This document shows positions 1 to 8,174 of a stretch of 29,526 bases of DNA, piece by piece. Position numbers and translations under genes: made by a program. The first letter of the stretch is position 1. Every line of letters starts with the position of its first letter. The stretch covers positions 1 through 29,526 of the forward strand of contig JAHEOA010000188.1 of the NCBI GenBank assembly GCA_018609825.1. The letters run 5' to 3'. The DNA comes from Candidatus Bipolaricaulota bacterium (lineage in GTDB: Bacteria > Bipolaricaulota > Bipolaricaulia > RBG-16-55-9). The notes under the pieces are model-generated. The model was not told where the DNA came from. It made no database searches and worked only from the letters and a program-made list of their open reading frames with translations.

Positions 1-1094
1 GAATGGGCGCCCTGCGTCTTGCCCTCGTTCGGCGCATAGTCGACCCAGCCCTCCTCCTGACAGCCTTTCTGAAGGGTCGAGGCGTAGTCGTCGCCGAGCG
101 GCGCGACGCTGCCCGCAATCATCTCGACAGCTTCGTCGAAAGGGATCGTCGGCGGGTCGTCGGTGAGCGGCGCCCAGATGTCGTAGGGATGCAGTTGGTC
201 AACCCCGAGCGCCCGGCGCTTGACGTCCCAGTAGCGATGCCAAATCGACAGGTTCGCTTGGAAGGTGTCGATCAGGTTGTGGAAGACGTCGTTCGGGACG
301 TTGAACGGCTCCAGTCGCGAATGGAGCACGGAATCATAACGGCGAACGCGCGTCTGGAAGACCGCCTGCTTGACGCGCGTGAGATAGTTGCTGGCGAAGG
401 TGTTCTCCATCGTCCGGTAGCCGTCACAGAAACTCTCCCAGGCCGTCCGGCGGCGCTCGCGGTCCGGGCTCTGGATGCCGCGTGGCGGCAGCGTCGCTTG
501 ACCGACCGAATGGCGATTCCCGGAGCTGTCGACGGCGTCGTCGAACCGTAAGTCGCTTGTGGACAGTTGTTGAAACGTCTGCAGCGTCCCGGCGAAGGGA
601 TCGCCCAGCATCCCCAAGACCTCTTCGACGTCCGCGGAGCGCATGTGTTTCTCGCGTCGCAGCAGATCGTCGAAATAGTGCCGATAGGTCGCCAGTCGAG
701 GCTCGGAATCGGCCCACGCCAGCAGCTCGTCCCCCAAGTCGAGCATCTCCGGCTCGGCGAACGCGATCGCCGCCGCAAACTGACTGGAAACGTCCGATAC
801 CCGGCTCAGCTTGCCCTGCGCGGTGTCGTCGTGGGCGTCGACGTCGCTGGCGATGCGGGCATAGACCATCAGACGTCCCAGTCGACGTCGCTGGTCCGTC
901 ATCAACGCGAGCCAGTCCGCCAGCCTCGATGGACTCTCCGTCAGCCGACCTTCGTAGTTTCTCAGCTCGGCCAGCGCTTCCGTGACGGCGTTGAGATCGC
1001 CTTCCCATGCGTCCCAGGACGCGTAGACGCTTTCCGGGTTCCAGGTCCGTTCCGACGGGACGTCTCCTCGTCTCAGGGCAACGTCAGCGCTCAC
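1..1094 (-). CDS. pepF: Oligoendopeptidase F (M3 metallopeptidase), N-terminal part, runs off the window
   Basis: Zinc oligopeptidase of the M3/PepF family, expected to cut short peptides in the cytosol. The frame is open from the GTG at 1094 to the window edge, about 364 codons. Its N-terminus has the PepF pattern of an ERTWNPESVYAS segment followed by a long helical region. The GTG start is chosen because an AGGAGG lies 9 nt upstream. The ATG at 1102 meets a stop after three codons. The HExGH zinc motif of the family usually lies near residue 385 of about 600, so it falls outside the window and catalysis cannot be checked here. The tandem GNAT gene lies upstream on the same strand, 93 bp away. 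Confidence 0.88.
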   Translation of the reverse strand, partial: MSADVALRRGDVPSERTWNPESVYASWDAWEGDLNAVTEALAELRNYEGRLTESPSRLADWLALMTDQRRRLGRLMVYARIASDVDAHDDTAQGKLSRVSDVSSQFAAAIAFAEPEMLDLGDELLAWADSEPRLATYRHYFDDLLRREKHMRSADVEEVLGMLGDPFAGTLQTFQQLSTSDLRFDDAVDSSGNRHSVGQATLPPRGIQSPDRERRRTAWESFCDGYRTMENTFASNYLTRVKQAVFQTRVRRYDSVLHSRLEPFNVPNDVFHNLIDTFQANLSIWHRYWDVKRRALGVDQLHPYDIWAPLTDDPPTIPFDEAVEMIAGSVAPLGDDYASTLQKGCQEEGWVDYAPNEGKTQGAH

Positions 1095-1187
1095 GAATGC
1101 ATGCCTCCTTGATCCGGATCGTTCCATTGTCACTTAGCGCCCGGAGGGACGTCGAGCCTCAAGCCGCTTGGGCATGATGCGCCAACC

Positions 1188-2237
1188 TCAGCCGCGCGCG
1201 TCGAGATAGGCCTGAACGGTCGAGACCTCGACCTGCCAGGTCTTGATCGACTTGTAGGGTTTGAACCCCAGTTCGCGGTTGATCGCGAGCATCGCCTCGT
1301 TGACGTCGGCGTTGCCGGTGCGGACGCGCTTCACTTGGGGCACCTCGCGAAGAACCTTCTCCAGCATCGCCGCCTTGAGCCACTTCCCCAGCCCGTAGCC
1401 GCGGTATTCGGGAAAGACGCCCGTGTTGCCCTGTTGGAGCGTCTCGGGTTGATTCGGGTTCCAGTAAGTCTCGGTGTAACCGGCGAACTGGCCCGTGGGC
1501 CGGTGGCGGGCATAGATCGTCCAACGTGCAACCCCCTGGTGCTGGAGCGAGGCCTCCGTCTGGCGCAGCTGCTCGGGCGTCCAGTCGAAATCCTCCACAT
1601 CCAGATCACCGCGCGGGGCCGAGTTCATAACCTTGTTCAGCTCGGCCACGGCATCGAGTTCGTCCTCGGGATACGGTCCGTCCCAGAGCCCGATCTCAAA
1701 GTCGACAGCGCGTTCGCGAGCCTGCTCTTGCCATTGGCGTAGTTGGTCGGGATCGACGTCGGCGATCTCGAGCTGATTGACGTGGGAGGCCAGGCCGACA
1801 CGGGCGCCCATGCGTTCGAGGAACGCTTCGCCGGCCGGGATCCTCGAGTCGGAACTCGCGATCAGCAGCGACCGCTCGCGTTGACGAGCGGCCTCGGCGA
1901 TCCGCCCCAGCAGCTCTCGGGCCCATCCTTGCTCGCGATACTCGGGCTGGACCTGGATCTCCATCTGGCCCATGTGCCGGTTCTCGTCGGTCCGCATCAG
2001 GATCACGTAGCCGAGCGCGGCCATCGTTTCCGGCCAGGGATCCCACGCAGCCCAGGCGTGCACCTCGATATAGCCCGGCAAGGACTCGATCTCGCGGCGG
2101 GTCTCCTCGACCGACCGCGGCGGGTCCTCGGGCCACTTCTCCGCGCGGATGGCGCTCTCCAAGGCGTTGAGCGCGGCCCACTCGGCATCGCTCACCGACT
2201 GCGGCTCGAAGGGATGGATCGATGCGGTTTCGCTCAT
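1188..2237 (-). CDS. Tandem-GNAT N-acetyltransferase (two acetyltransferase domains)
   Basis: A 349-residue protein with two GNAT folds in a row, the layout seen in mycothiol-synthase-like and related double acetyltransferases. The first domain carries an acetyl-CoA loop like REQGWARELL. The second has EYRGYGLGKWLKAAML, which fits the Q/RxxGxG/A signature better. Substrate is unknown; the acceptor is likely a small amine or antibiotic-like molecule, by family only. The start at 2237 (MSETASIHPF) is preferred because AGAGGA lies about 10 nt upstream. An in-frame ATG at 2276 would add 13 residues but has no ribosome binding site and abuts the stop of the pseudogene upstream. The second domain ends in a typical NxxMLAINRELGF motif, so the protein looks intact. 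Confidence 0.85.
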   Translation of the reverse strand: MSETASIHPFEPQSVSDAEWAALNALESAIRAEKWPEDPPRSVEETRREIESLPGYIEVHAWAAWDPWPETMAALGYVILMRTDENRHMGQMEIQVQPEYREQGWARELLGRIAEAARQRERSLLIASSDSRIPAGEAFLERMGARVGLASHVNQLEIADVDPDQLRQWQEQARERAVDFEIGLWDGPYPEDELDAVAELNKVMNSAPRGDLDVEDFDWTPEQLRQTEASLQHQGVARWTIYARHRPTGQFAGYTETYWNPNQPETLQQGNTGVFPEYRGYGLGKWLKAAMLEKVLREVPQVKRVRTGNADVNEAMLAINRELGFKPYKSIKTWQVEVSTVQAYLDARG

Positions 2238-2275
2238 GGGAGATGACGTCCTCTCGATATCGGGTTCGGCGGCCA

Positions 2276-2731
2276 TTATAGGAACCGCCGGATCATGGCG
2301 CCCACCGCCGCGTCAAGCGCCTGGAACCCGCGATCGGAGCCGCAGTTGGTCGCGGCCAGCAACGCCGCGTTCCGCTGGGGCGCGAGCCAGATGACCGCAT
2401 ACCCGAGCGTGTTGCTGCCCGTGTGCGTCAAGGCGTTAGTGCAGGAGCCGAGGTGGAAGCGATTGTCCAGCTCCACCTCCGCGTTCCCGCCGGCGCGTCG
2501 AGTGCCCACCGCGCTTTGGGCCACGAGATCAGAGCGGCGCACCAAGGCCGCGGCGAGCGCGGGCATGTTGTGGCACGTGCGGATGGGCTCAAGCATCGCC
2601 TCGAGGTTGGTTGGGGCGGACTCGGCGCACATCGCCGGCGATGGCTCCGGCGAAGCAGCGACGGAGCCCACCAGGCCGCACCTGAGGAGATAGCGAAGTC
2701 GGCGTCGATCGATCGACCGTGCCACGTCCAT
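2276..2731 (-). pseudogene. Remnant of a serine beta-lactamase/penicillin-binding-family protein (internal deletion)
   Basis: The 151-codon frame joins two separated parts of a PF00144-type serine hydrolase. The first part runs from a signal-like N-terminus through NMPALAAALVRR to FHLGSCTNALT, the region that should hold the catalytic SxxK. The next residues, HTGSNTLGYAVIWLAPQRNAALLAATN, are those expected near the C-terminus. Family members are usually 350 to 450 residues, so roughly 200 or more central residues are gone, including the YxN motif. The SxxK is also degraded: SCTN has Asn where Lys is required. The reading frame stays open across the junction. AGGAGG lies almost against the ATG at 2731; the GTG two codons later has better spacing. 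Catalytic activity is very unlikely. Confidence 0.75.
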
Positions 2732-2937
2732 TCCTCCTCGTGCCGCCGAACGGGGCTCCCCACATGGACTTGGGACCCCCGAGCGGCCGGATTCATCAGG
2801 GTAACACATCCCGCGTCGACCTCCCGTTATCCCCCCGATCGAGGGCCTCCTGCCTTGGCGCATCACGGCGCTGCAAGATACACATGCCGAATGCTCGCGC
2901 GACGCCGCCGATCGGAATCGCTAGAATGGCTGCTGCC

Positions 2938-3435
2938 ATGGCACGACCTCAACGCGCCGCACCGGGCCCTGGCCAGGAGTCCGTCTGGGATTACCCGCGG
3001 CCGCCGCGGGCGGAGCCGTTCGACGGCCGCATTCAGGTCGTCTTCAACGGGCGGAGCATTCTGGACACCGACCGGGCATACCGCGTCCTTGAGACGAGCC
3101 ACCCGCCGACGTTCTGCATGCCGATGGCCGACGTTGCCGAGGGCATCCTCGTGGCGAGTTCGCGAACCTCGCGATGCGAATGGAAGGGCCGAGCCGAGTA
3201 CTTCCACGTCCGCGTCGGCGACCGGGAAGCCGAGGACGCGGCGTGGACGTATCCGGAACCGACGCCGAACTTCGCGCCGATCCGGGATCACCTGACGTTC
3301 TACCCCGATCTCATGGACGCCTGCTACGTTGAAGGCGAACGCGTCACGCCCCAGCCGGGACGCTTCTGCGGCGGCTGGATCACCAGCGATGTCGTGGGCC
3401 CGTTCAAGGGTGAGCCGGGGACGCTCGGCTGGTAG
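2938..3435 (+). CDS. DUF427 family protein
   Basis: A 165-residue DUF427 (PF04248) protein. It opens with the GPGQESVWDYPRPPRAEP segment, then RVLETSHPPTFCMP, CEWKGRAEY, WTYPEPTPNF and the C-terminal DACYVEGERVTPQPG and GGWITSDVVGPFKG, all hallmarks of the family. The biochemical role of DUF427 is not established. No ribosome binding site is visible before the ATG at 2938 or before the in-frame ATG at 2926. A TAGAAT hexamer at 2922-2927 sits where a -10 element would give a leaderless transcript, but no -35 is seen. The stop is 3 bp from the converging uvsE stop, so the two genes are tail to tail. Confidence 0.88.
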   Translation: MARPQRAAPGPGQESVWDYPRPPRAEPFDGRIQVVFNGRSILDTDRAYRVLETSHPPTFCMPMADVAEGILVASSRTSRCEWKGRAEYFHVRVGDREAEDAAWTYPEPTPNFAPIRDHLTFYPDLMDACYVEGERVTPQPGRFCGGWITSDVVGPFKGEPGTLGW

Positions 3436-3438
3436 TCG

Positions 3439-4380
3439 TTAGGATGGCGACTCCGGGGCCAAATCCGTCACCAGCTCGAACAGCGCGCGCTCCTTCGCCT
3501 TGGCCTCCAGCATGACGTCGACGCCGGTCGTGGGCAGCGTCTCGACAAAGCGCCGGAACTCCCCGGCGTCCACGCCGTCCGCATGGGCCCCGGCACGCGC
3601 GTCGGAGCGCTGGCTGGAGAAGTGCAGCTTCGGCCGCCCGTCTCTCTGCTCGTCCCAAGTCGCAAGGACGTCCGCGAGAAGCGCTTGTGAGGGCGGCTCG
3701 CCCGCGTACGCCCGATGGTGAAGATCGTCGAAGATCATGGGCACCTTGAGGGCCTGGCACAGCTCGAGCACGTCCTCCGCGCCGTAGCCCCGCTCGTCGT
3801 TCTCCAGGACGAGTCGCGCCTGCACGTTGCCGGGCAACTCGGCAAAGGCGTCGCAGAGTTGACGTTTCGCTCGGGACTTGTCGCCGTAGACGCCGCCGAC
3901 GTGAAGGACGATCTTGCTGCTGGGCGCCAACGCCATCAGGTCCATCAAATCGGCGTGATAGCGCAGTTCCTGCATGGCATTCGTCACGACATGGGGCTTG
4001 GGCGAGTTGAGGACGGTGTACTGACCCGGGTGCATCGACAGCCGAAGGCCATGGTCGCGGGCGTAGCGCCCGATCTCGCTCAACTTATCCGCCAACGTCT
4101 CGCGCCACTCCCATTGGGCGTCCGGATGCGATGCCAGTGGAATCAGATCGGAGGACATGCGAAAGACCCGGATGCCGCGCTCGGCGTTCCAGGCCAGCGC
4201 CCGGCACAGCCCATCGAGGTTCGCCCGGCTCAGCTGCTCGAGGCGTGCGGGCGTGGCGTTGGCCAAGCGGCAGGTGCGATCGGAGCGTCCCGTCTCGCCC
4301 AACGTCTGATTGACACAGGCGTAGCCGAGGCGCAGCCCAGGATATATGGCCTCCAAAGCCCCGACAGATGCGCCCTTCAT
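3439..4380 (-). CDS. uvsE: UV damage endonuclease UvsE/UVDE
   Basis: A 313-residue UVDE-type TIM-barrel nuclease that nicks DNA 5' of UV photoproducts and other lesions, starting an alternative excision repair route. Family marks are LGYACVNQTL near the start, FRMSSDLIPLASH, LSMHPGQYTVLNSP, VLHVGGVYGDK, LVLENDE and MIFDDLHHR. The His, Glu and Asp residues in these segments are the usual ligands of the metal cluster. The ATG at 4380 shares one base with the TGA of the upstream DUF2071 gene (TGATG), so translation is probably coupled. It is the last gene of the minus-strand run that starts at 7598. Confidence 0.93.
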   Translation of the reverse strand: MKGASVGALEAIYPGLRLGYACVNQTLGETGRSDRTCRLANATPARLEQLSRANLDGLCRALAWNAERGIRVFRMSSDLIPLASHPDAQWEWRETLADKLSEIGRYARDHGLRLSMHPGQYTVLNSPKPHVVTNAMQELRYHADLMDLMALAPSSKIVLHVGGVYGDKSRAKRQLCDAFAELPGNVQARLVLENDERGYGAEDVLELCQALKVPMIFDDLHHRAYAGEPPSQALLADVLATWDEQRDGRPKLHFSSQRSDARAGAHADGVDAGEFRRFVETLPTTGVDVMLEAKAKERALFELVTDLAPESPS

Positions 4381-5147
4381 CAGGTTTCAACCCCTTCGTG
4401 TCCCGCGAGATTCGGCCGGAAGATGCGGACGTCCACGCCCGGCGAGAAGCAGACGTGAGCCGGCTCATCCGATGGGGTCAACAGCCCGTCGAGTTGAAAC
4501 AGCCGCGGATCATAGGTTGCCAGTTCGGCATCCTGGATCGCGTACGGCGAGTGATGGATTTTGCCCGTGATGAGCCGATCTCGGCGGTTGTCGTGGGCGA
4601 AGAGCCGATAGCGCTCCACGAGGAAGAAGTCCAGTGAGCCGGGTTCAGCTTCCCGGCAAGCCCCCTTGGGGCGATAGGCGTAGTCAAGACGGTGGTTCGT
4701 CCCGACGCGCTCGGAGCGATATGTGACCTGGCCATCCGCATGGACGGTCTCCCGGAGACGGGCCACGCGATACGGAAGATGGAACAATCGTTGCGCGATC
4801 CAGACGGCGAAGGGGTTCTCCGCGTCGAGCGAGTAGAACCAGACGCCCGGTCGGCCGTGGGCGTCCACGACGTAGGTCCGCAAGTTGAGCTCCAGGAAGT
4901 TCGACAGTCCAGGAATCGCCGTCAGCCCGCGCGGCCGGACGCCCGCCATGGCGAAGGGGACGATGCCGACGTAGGCCGCCCCGTCGAAACAGTCCACACG
5001 CAAACCGTCGGGAAGCGTCGCCTGGATCTCTCCGGGATCCCAGACCCAGTGGAGAAAGAGCAGGCGGCGCCAGCGCTGATACATGACGGGCGATCGGCTT
5101 GTGGGCGCCTCGCGCTCGCGCAGGCGTCGTGCGATCGGAACCGCCAT
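4380..5147 (-). CDS. DUF2071 (YqjF-like) protein
   Basis: A 255-residue DUF2071/YqjF-family protein of unknown biochemical function. Recognisable parts are MYQRWRRLLFLHWVWDPGEIQATLPDGLRVDCFDGAAYVGIVPF at the N-terminus (quoted here only as a region, residues about 22 to 65), FLELNLRTYV, GVWFYSLDAENP and the C-terminal VCFSPGVDVRIF. The frame extends upstream, but the ATG at 5147 is chosen because it overlaps the TGA of the flavoenzyme gene by one base. The extra upstream residues would be Arg-rich nonsense lying inside that gene. There is no separate Shine-Dalgarno sequence, which fits coupled translation. YqjF homologues are often found beside stress or detoxification genes; here the neighbours are a flavoenzyme and uvsE. 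Confidence 0.85.
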   Translation of the reverse strand: MAVPIARRLREREAPTSRSPVMYQRWRRLLFLHWVWDPGEIQATLPDGLRVDCFDGAAYVGIVPFAMAGVRPRGLTAIPGLSNFLELNLRTYVVDAHGRPGVWFYSLDAENPFAVWIAQRLFHLPYRVARLRETVHADGQVTYRSERVGTNHRLDYAYRPKGACREAEPGSLDFFLVERYRLFAHDNRRDRLITGKIHHSPYAIQDAELATYDPRLFQLDGLLTPSDEPAHVCFSPGVDVRIFRPNLAGHEGVET

Positions 5148-6364
5148 CACAGGCGTGCCCGGATCGCTCGGGCCGCGGCGCGCCCGTTCTCGATCGCGCC
5201 GTGGAAGCTCGGCATCGCCTGGTGGTCGCCGCTGACGTAAATGGCGTCGCTCCAGCGGGTATAGGGTTCGCCCGTGCCGACGTCGGTCACCACGGGCAGC
5301 GCGTGCTCGACCTCGTAGGTCGCCAGGTGGCGCCACTCGCGCGCCGACGGCCCGAACCAGTCGACGAGTTGGGCGCGGACCTCAACAAGGCCATCAGCGC
5401 CTAGACCCAGGACCGTCACGGACGCCAGGTGTTGCCCGTCGGGCGCATACGACGGCGCGATGGCACTCGGGAAGCAGAGGTTGTTGATGGGGCCCGTCCC
5501 GTCGCCGTTGAGGACAAGCCAGCGGCCGTCCATCGGCAGCCCGTCCAACGCGAAGTAGAGGCACGTCGTTGCATGGTCCGCGCGGGTGCCTTCGCGATCG
5601 AGTAGGCGGTCCGTCGTCGGCCCGTCGGTCGCGAGGACCACGAAGCGGGCATCCAGCGTCTTACCGTCAGTCAGTTCGACGTGATCGTCCTCGACGCGGT
5701 AGACGGGGCTGTTGAGCTGGATCCGGCGACGGTCCAGGGACTCGGCCAGCTGGTCGGGGATCGCCTGCATGCCGCCCCGTGGCAGCGCCGCGGGGCCCTG
5801 CGAGAACATCTTGTAGACGAACATGAACTGCCGACTGGAGGTGGTCAACTCGGGCTCAAGGAACACCCCGCCGAAGAACGGGCGGAAGAACCCCTCGATC
5901 ATGCCGCTGGAGAAGCCAAACTCACTGAGGAAATCCTCCGTGGATGTCTCCGGGCTCGCCCAGATCTCAGGCAGCGACATGCCGAGCACCCGGGATCGGA
6001 GCCGATAGGTCAGCCAATTGTCGCGCCACGTCGCCATGGGCGCCCGGAGCGTGGGCAACGTTTGGCGGGGCACCCGCAGCGGATCGGCCATACGATGCAG
6101 GCGGCCGCCCTGTCGTATCTGGGCGCCGGGCGTGAAGTTCGACAGCTCCAGTTGGTCGAGATCGATCCAGCCGCGCAGGGCGGGATAGGCGGTCAAGAGC
6201 ACCTGGAAGCCGCGATCGAGCCGGAAGCCGTCGAGCTCGTCGGTCTTGACGCGGCCTCCCAAGCGATCGGTGGACTCGAGAAGCGCCCAGTCGACCCCCG
6301 CGAGGTCGAGCTCCCGCGCGCAGCTCAGCCCGGCCATGCCGCCCCCGACGATGATGACGTCCAT
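5147..6364 (-). CDS. FAD-dependent amine-oxidase-like oxidoreductase
   Basis: A 405-residue flavoprotein of the amine oxidase/protoporphyrinogen oxidase/phytoene desaturase superfamily. The N-terminal dinucleotide fold is clear: VIIVGGGMAGLSCARELD, then a Glu at the end of strand two and the RLGGRVKT motif. The C-terminal FAD contact is YVSGDHQAMPSFHGAIENGRAAAR. The middle (FFRPFFGGVFLEPEL, then GMQAIPDQLAE) resembles a group of bacterial NAD-binding/amine-oxidase proteins whose substrate is unknown. AGTGAGG lies 6 nt before the ATG. The stop overlaps the DUF2071 start. It follows the membrane protein by 33 bp and is probably cotranscribed with it. Confidence 0.88.
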   Translation of the reverse strand: MDVIIVGGGMAGLSCARELDLAGVDWALLESTDRLGGRVKTDELDGFRLDRGFQVLLTAYPALRGWIDLDQLELSNFTPGAQIRQGGRLHRMADPLRVPRQTLPTLRAPMATWRDNWLTYRLRSRVLGMSLPEIWASPETSTEDFLSEFGFSSGMIEGFFRPFFGGVFLEPELTTSSRQFMFVYKMFSQGPAALPRGGMQAIPDQLAESLDRRRIQLNSPVYRVEDDHVELTDGKTLDARFVVLATDGPTTDRLLDREGTRADHATTCLYFALDGLPMDGRWLVLNGDGTGPINNLCFPSAIAPSYAPDGQHLASVTVLGLGADGLVEVRAQLVDWFGPSAREWRHLATYEVEHALPVVTDVGTGEPYTRWSDAIYVSGDHQAMPSFHGAIENGRAAARAIRARL

Positions 6365-6397
6365 GCTGGCCTCACTGTAGCGCCGTCGGGCGCGAGC

Positions 6398-6835
6398 TCA
6401 CCAGGCGAGCTGGGCCCAGATCGCCATGACGACCCCGCCCCGAAGGCTCCAAAGCGCAGTGCGGACCCAGTTGGAACGGACCAGCGCGCGATGGACCGAG
6501 ACGTCAAATCCCTCACGAAGCCGTCGATGGAGAGGGACCTGAACACGCCCCGTGACGGCCCAGAGCGCAGCCAGCAACGCCGCACCGGCGAGGGGCCAGA
6601 CGATGGAGACGGCCGTCGGCGGTTCGACGAGGAGCCACCCCGCGGTCACGAGCTCCACAACCATGACGGGACCGACGACGTAGCCGGTGAGGCGCGTGTG
6701 GGCGGCCTCGTAGGCGACGAACGCGTCCCCGCCCACCTGCGCCAGCAGCGGGTAGTGGACGATCTGCACGAACCAGATCAGCCCGAGCATGAAACACGTC
6801 GCGAGCGTCTGGAGGAGGAACGCGGCCTCGGTCAT
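6398..6835 (-). CDS. Small four-helix membrane protein, DUF1772-like
   Basis: A 145-residue integral membrane protein with about four hydrophobic segments, near residues 5-25, 50-70, 75-95 and 122-142. The LIWFVQIVHYPLLAQVG segment, the VVGPVMVVELVTAGWLL segment and the TGRVQVPLHRRL plus SNWVRTALWSLRGGVV pairs match a widespread family of uncharacterised membrane proteins. DUF1772 is the nearest named group. The conserved His of VHYPL and the Asn-Trp-x-Arg-Thr motif may form a buried polar site, but that is inference. GGAGG lies 6 nt before the ATG. It sits between the SDR gene (22 bp upstream) and the flavoenzyme gene (33 bp downstream). Confidence 0.75.
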   Translation of the reverse strand: MTEAAFLLQTLATCFMLGLIWFVQIVHYPLLAQVGGDAFVAYEAAHTRLTGYVVGPVMVVELVTAGWLLVEPPTAVSIVWPLAGAALLAALWAVTGRVQVPLHRRLREGFDVSVHRALVRSNWVRTALWSLRGGVVMAIWAQLAW

Positions 6836-6857
6836 GCGGCGCCTCCGATCCTTGAAC

Positions 6858-7598
6858 TCAGGCGCGCACCGGCGGACGGACGCTCGCCAGGCCGCCGTCC
6901 ACGCCGAAGACTTGGCCCGTCACCCAGGCGTTGTCCACCGCAAGGAGCCAGTCGATCATCGACGCCACCTCGTCGGGTTGCCCGAGTCGCCCCAGGGCGT
7001 GCATGCGCTCGGAGGCCTCACGCGAGGTCTCGTTGGCGGTTAGGGCTTCCGTGGCCTGGGTCTCGGTCAGGCCGGGTGCGACGCAGTTGACACGGATGCC
7101 GCGCATGGCGTAGGTCGCAGCGGCCGAGAGCGTCAGGCCCATGACGCCACCCTTGGCGGCGGCGATGGCCTCGTGGTTGGGCAGGCCGACCCGAGCGGCC
7201 GCCGATGAGACGAGCACGATGGAGCCACCGTTGCGGCGCATGGCCTGTGCGGCGGCTCGGACGACGGCAAACGCCGAGTCCAAGTTGATGGATAACGTGT
7301 CGCGCCACTCCGCGTCGCTGGTGCGATGGGCCGGCTTGACCAGAACGCTGCCGATGCAGTTGGCGACGCCGTCGACGCGCCCAGGCTCGGCGGCGGCCTG
7401 CTCGATCGCTGTCTGAATCGTCGCCGGATCGGCCAGGTCCACGAGGGCGGTTGAGGTGTCGATGTCGAGGTCGTTCGCCAGATCTGCGAGCTTCGACTCG
7501 TCCCGGCCTGCCAGCACTAAGGGGGTCTCGCGTCGAGCCAACCGTCGGCACAGTGCGGTTCCGACGCCGCCGGTCGCGCCGAGCACCACAATGCTCAT
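6858..7598 (-). CDS. SDR-family oxidoreductase lacking the catalytic tyrosine
   Basis: A 246-residue short-chain dehydrogenase/reductase-fold protein. The cofactor loop is VVLGATGGVGTALC. NCIGS stands in the place of the NAG motif, the catalytic Asn region is SINLDSAF and the Ser is in VLVSSAAARVG. Thirteen residues after that Ser, where the YxxxK tyrosine should be, the sequence is Ile (NHEAIAAAK). The Lys is kept. Other SDRs share the NHEAIAAAK pattern, so this is probably a subfamily feature and not decay. AAAGGA lies 8 nt before the ATG at 7598. It heads the operon leading to uvsE. The longer upstream frame is not supported. Confidence 0.85.
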   Translation of the reverse strand: MSIVVLGATGGVGTALCRRLARRETPLVLAGRDESKLADLANDLDIDTSTALVDLADPATIQTAIEQAAAEPGRVDGVANCIGSVLVKPAHRTSDAEWRDTLSINLDSAFAVVRAAAQAMRRNGGSIVLVSSAAARVGLPNHEAIAAAKGGVMGLTLSAAATYAMRGIRVNCVAPGLTETQATEALTANETSREASERMHALGRLGQPDEVASMIDWLLAVDNAWVTGQVFGVDGGLASVRPPVRA

Positions 7599-7654
7599 GA
7601 GGGATCCTTTCCATTCGTGGTCAGCGAATCGTTGTCGACTGACATCGTCAAACC

Positions 7655-7737
7655 GACGGCCGTAAAGGGGAGCGTCCCGGTCCGGGACAGGACCCGCGCG
7701 TGGCGGTTCTCTCCGCAGACCGGGACGCTCGGCCGTC
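7655..7737. repeat. Long interrupted inverted repeat between the DUF378 and SDR genes (possible terminator)
   Basis: Perfect 12-bp arms AGCGTCCCGGTC (7671-7682) and GACCGGGACGCT (7718-7729) are extended by 8-bp arms GACGGCCG (7655-7662) and CGGCCGTC (7730-7737), with an 8-nt bulge on the left side. The loop is 35 nt. It lies just after the stop of the DUF378 gene (minus strand), so it may end that transcript. No clear T-tract follows, so a role as a processing or regulatory hairpin is equally possible. Confidence 0.6.
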
Positions 7738-7761
7738 AGGGGTGGGCGTCGCCGTTGTCGT

Positions 7762-7992
7762 TTACGAGGTCGCCTTCGCGGTCTGGACGCCCCAACGGCG
7801 CTGAATCGAGGGCAGACCGATGGCCTGATAGATCGCCGCGAGGCCCACAACGCTGTAGACGACCTTGCTCAAAACGGCCGTGTTGCCGCCGAAGATCGTG
7901 GCCACGAGGTCGAACTCCAGCAGGCCCCAGAGGCCCCAGTTGAGGCCGCCGATCACCAGCAACGCCGCCGCGAGAATGTCCAAGCTCTTCAT
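7762..7992 (-). CDS. DUF378 family small membrane protein
   Basis: A 76-residue protein of the DUF378 (YuzA-like) family: two hydrophobic segments, with DILAAALLVIGGLNWGLWGL at residues 4-23 followed by a second helix near residues 42-62. The GGLNWGLWG motif is diagnostic. Function is unknown. The AAAGGAG ribosome binding site lies upstream of the ATG at a normal distance. It has its own consensus promoter at 8047-8075, giving a leader of roughly 50 nt, so it is probably well expressed. Confidence 0.9.
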   Translation of the reverse strand: MKSLDILAAALLVIGGLNWGLWGLLEFDLVATIFGGNTAVLSKVVYSVVGLAAIYQAIGLPSIQRRWGVQTAKATS

Positions 7993-8046
7993 GGTCCAGC
8001 TCCTTTCGCAGGTCCTGTCGGTTCCTGCTTCCGAGGTTGTTGATTA

Positions 8047-8075
8047 TGTATAACACGTCGGCCCGCGTTTGTCAA
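8047..8075 (-). promoter_or_regulatory. Sigma70-type promoter for the DUF378 gene
   Basis: On the minus strand TTGACA (8075-8070) and TATACA (8052-8047) are separated by exactly 17 bp. The start point should be near 8040, about 48 nt before the ATG at 7992. This is a perfect -35 and a 5/6 -10 hexamer. Confidence 0.8.
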
Positions 8076-8174
8076 GTATCAACGACAGAACGCCGAGAGC
8101 TTGTGGCCGATCGTCGACAGCCGACGCGGGATGGCGGATTCCGCGCAACGATGGAACGAGCAACGGCAGGGAGC

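Noticed and set aside
5148..5336. 63-residue longer N-terminus for the DUF2071 protein
   Set aside because: Arg-rich out-of-frame reading of the flavoenzyme gene; the TGATG overlap supports the later start.
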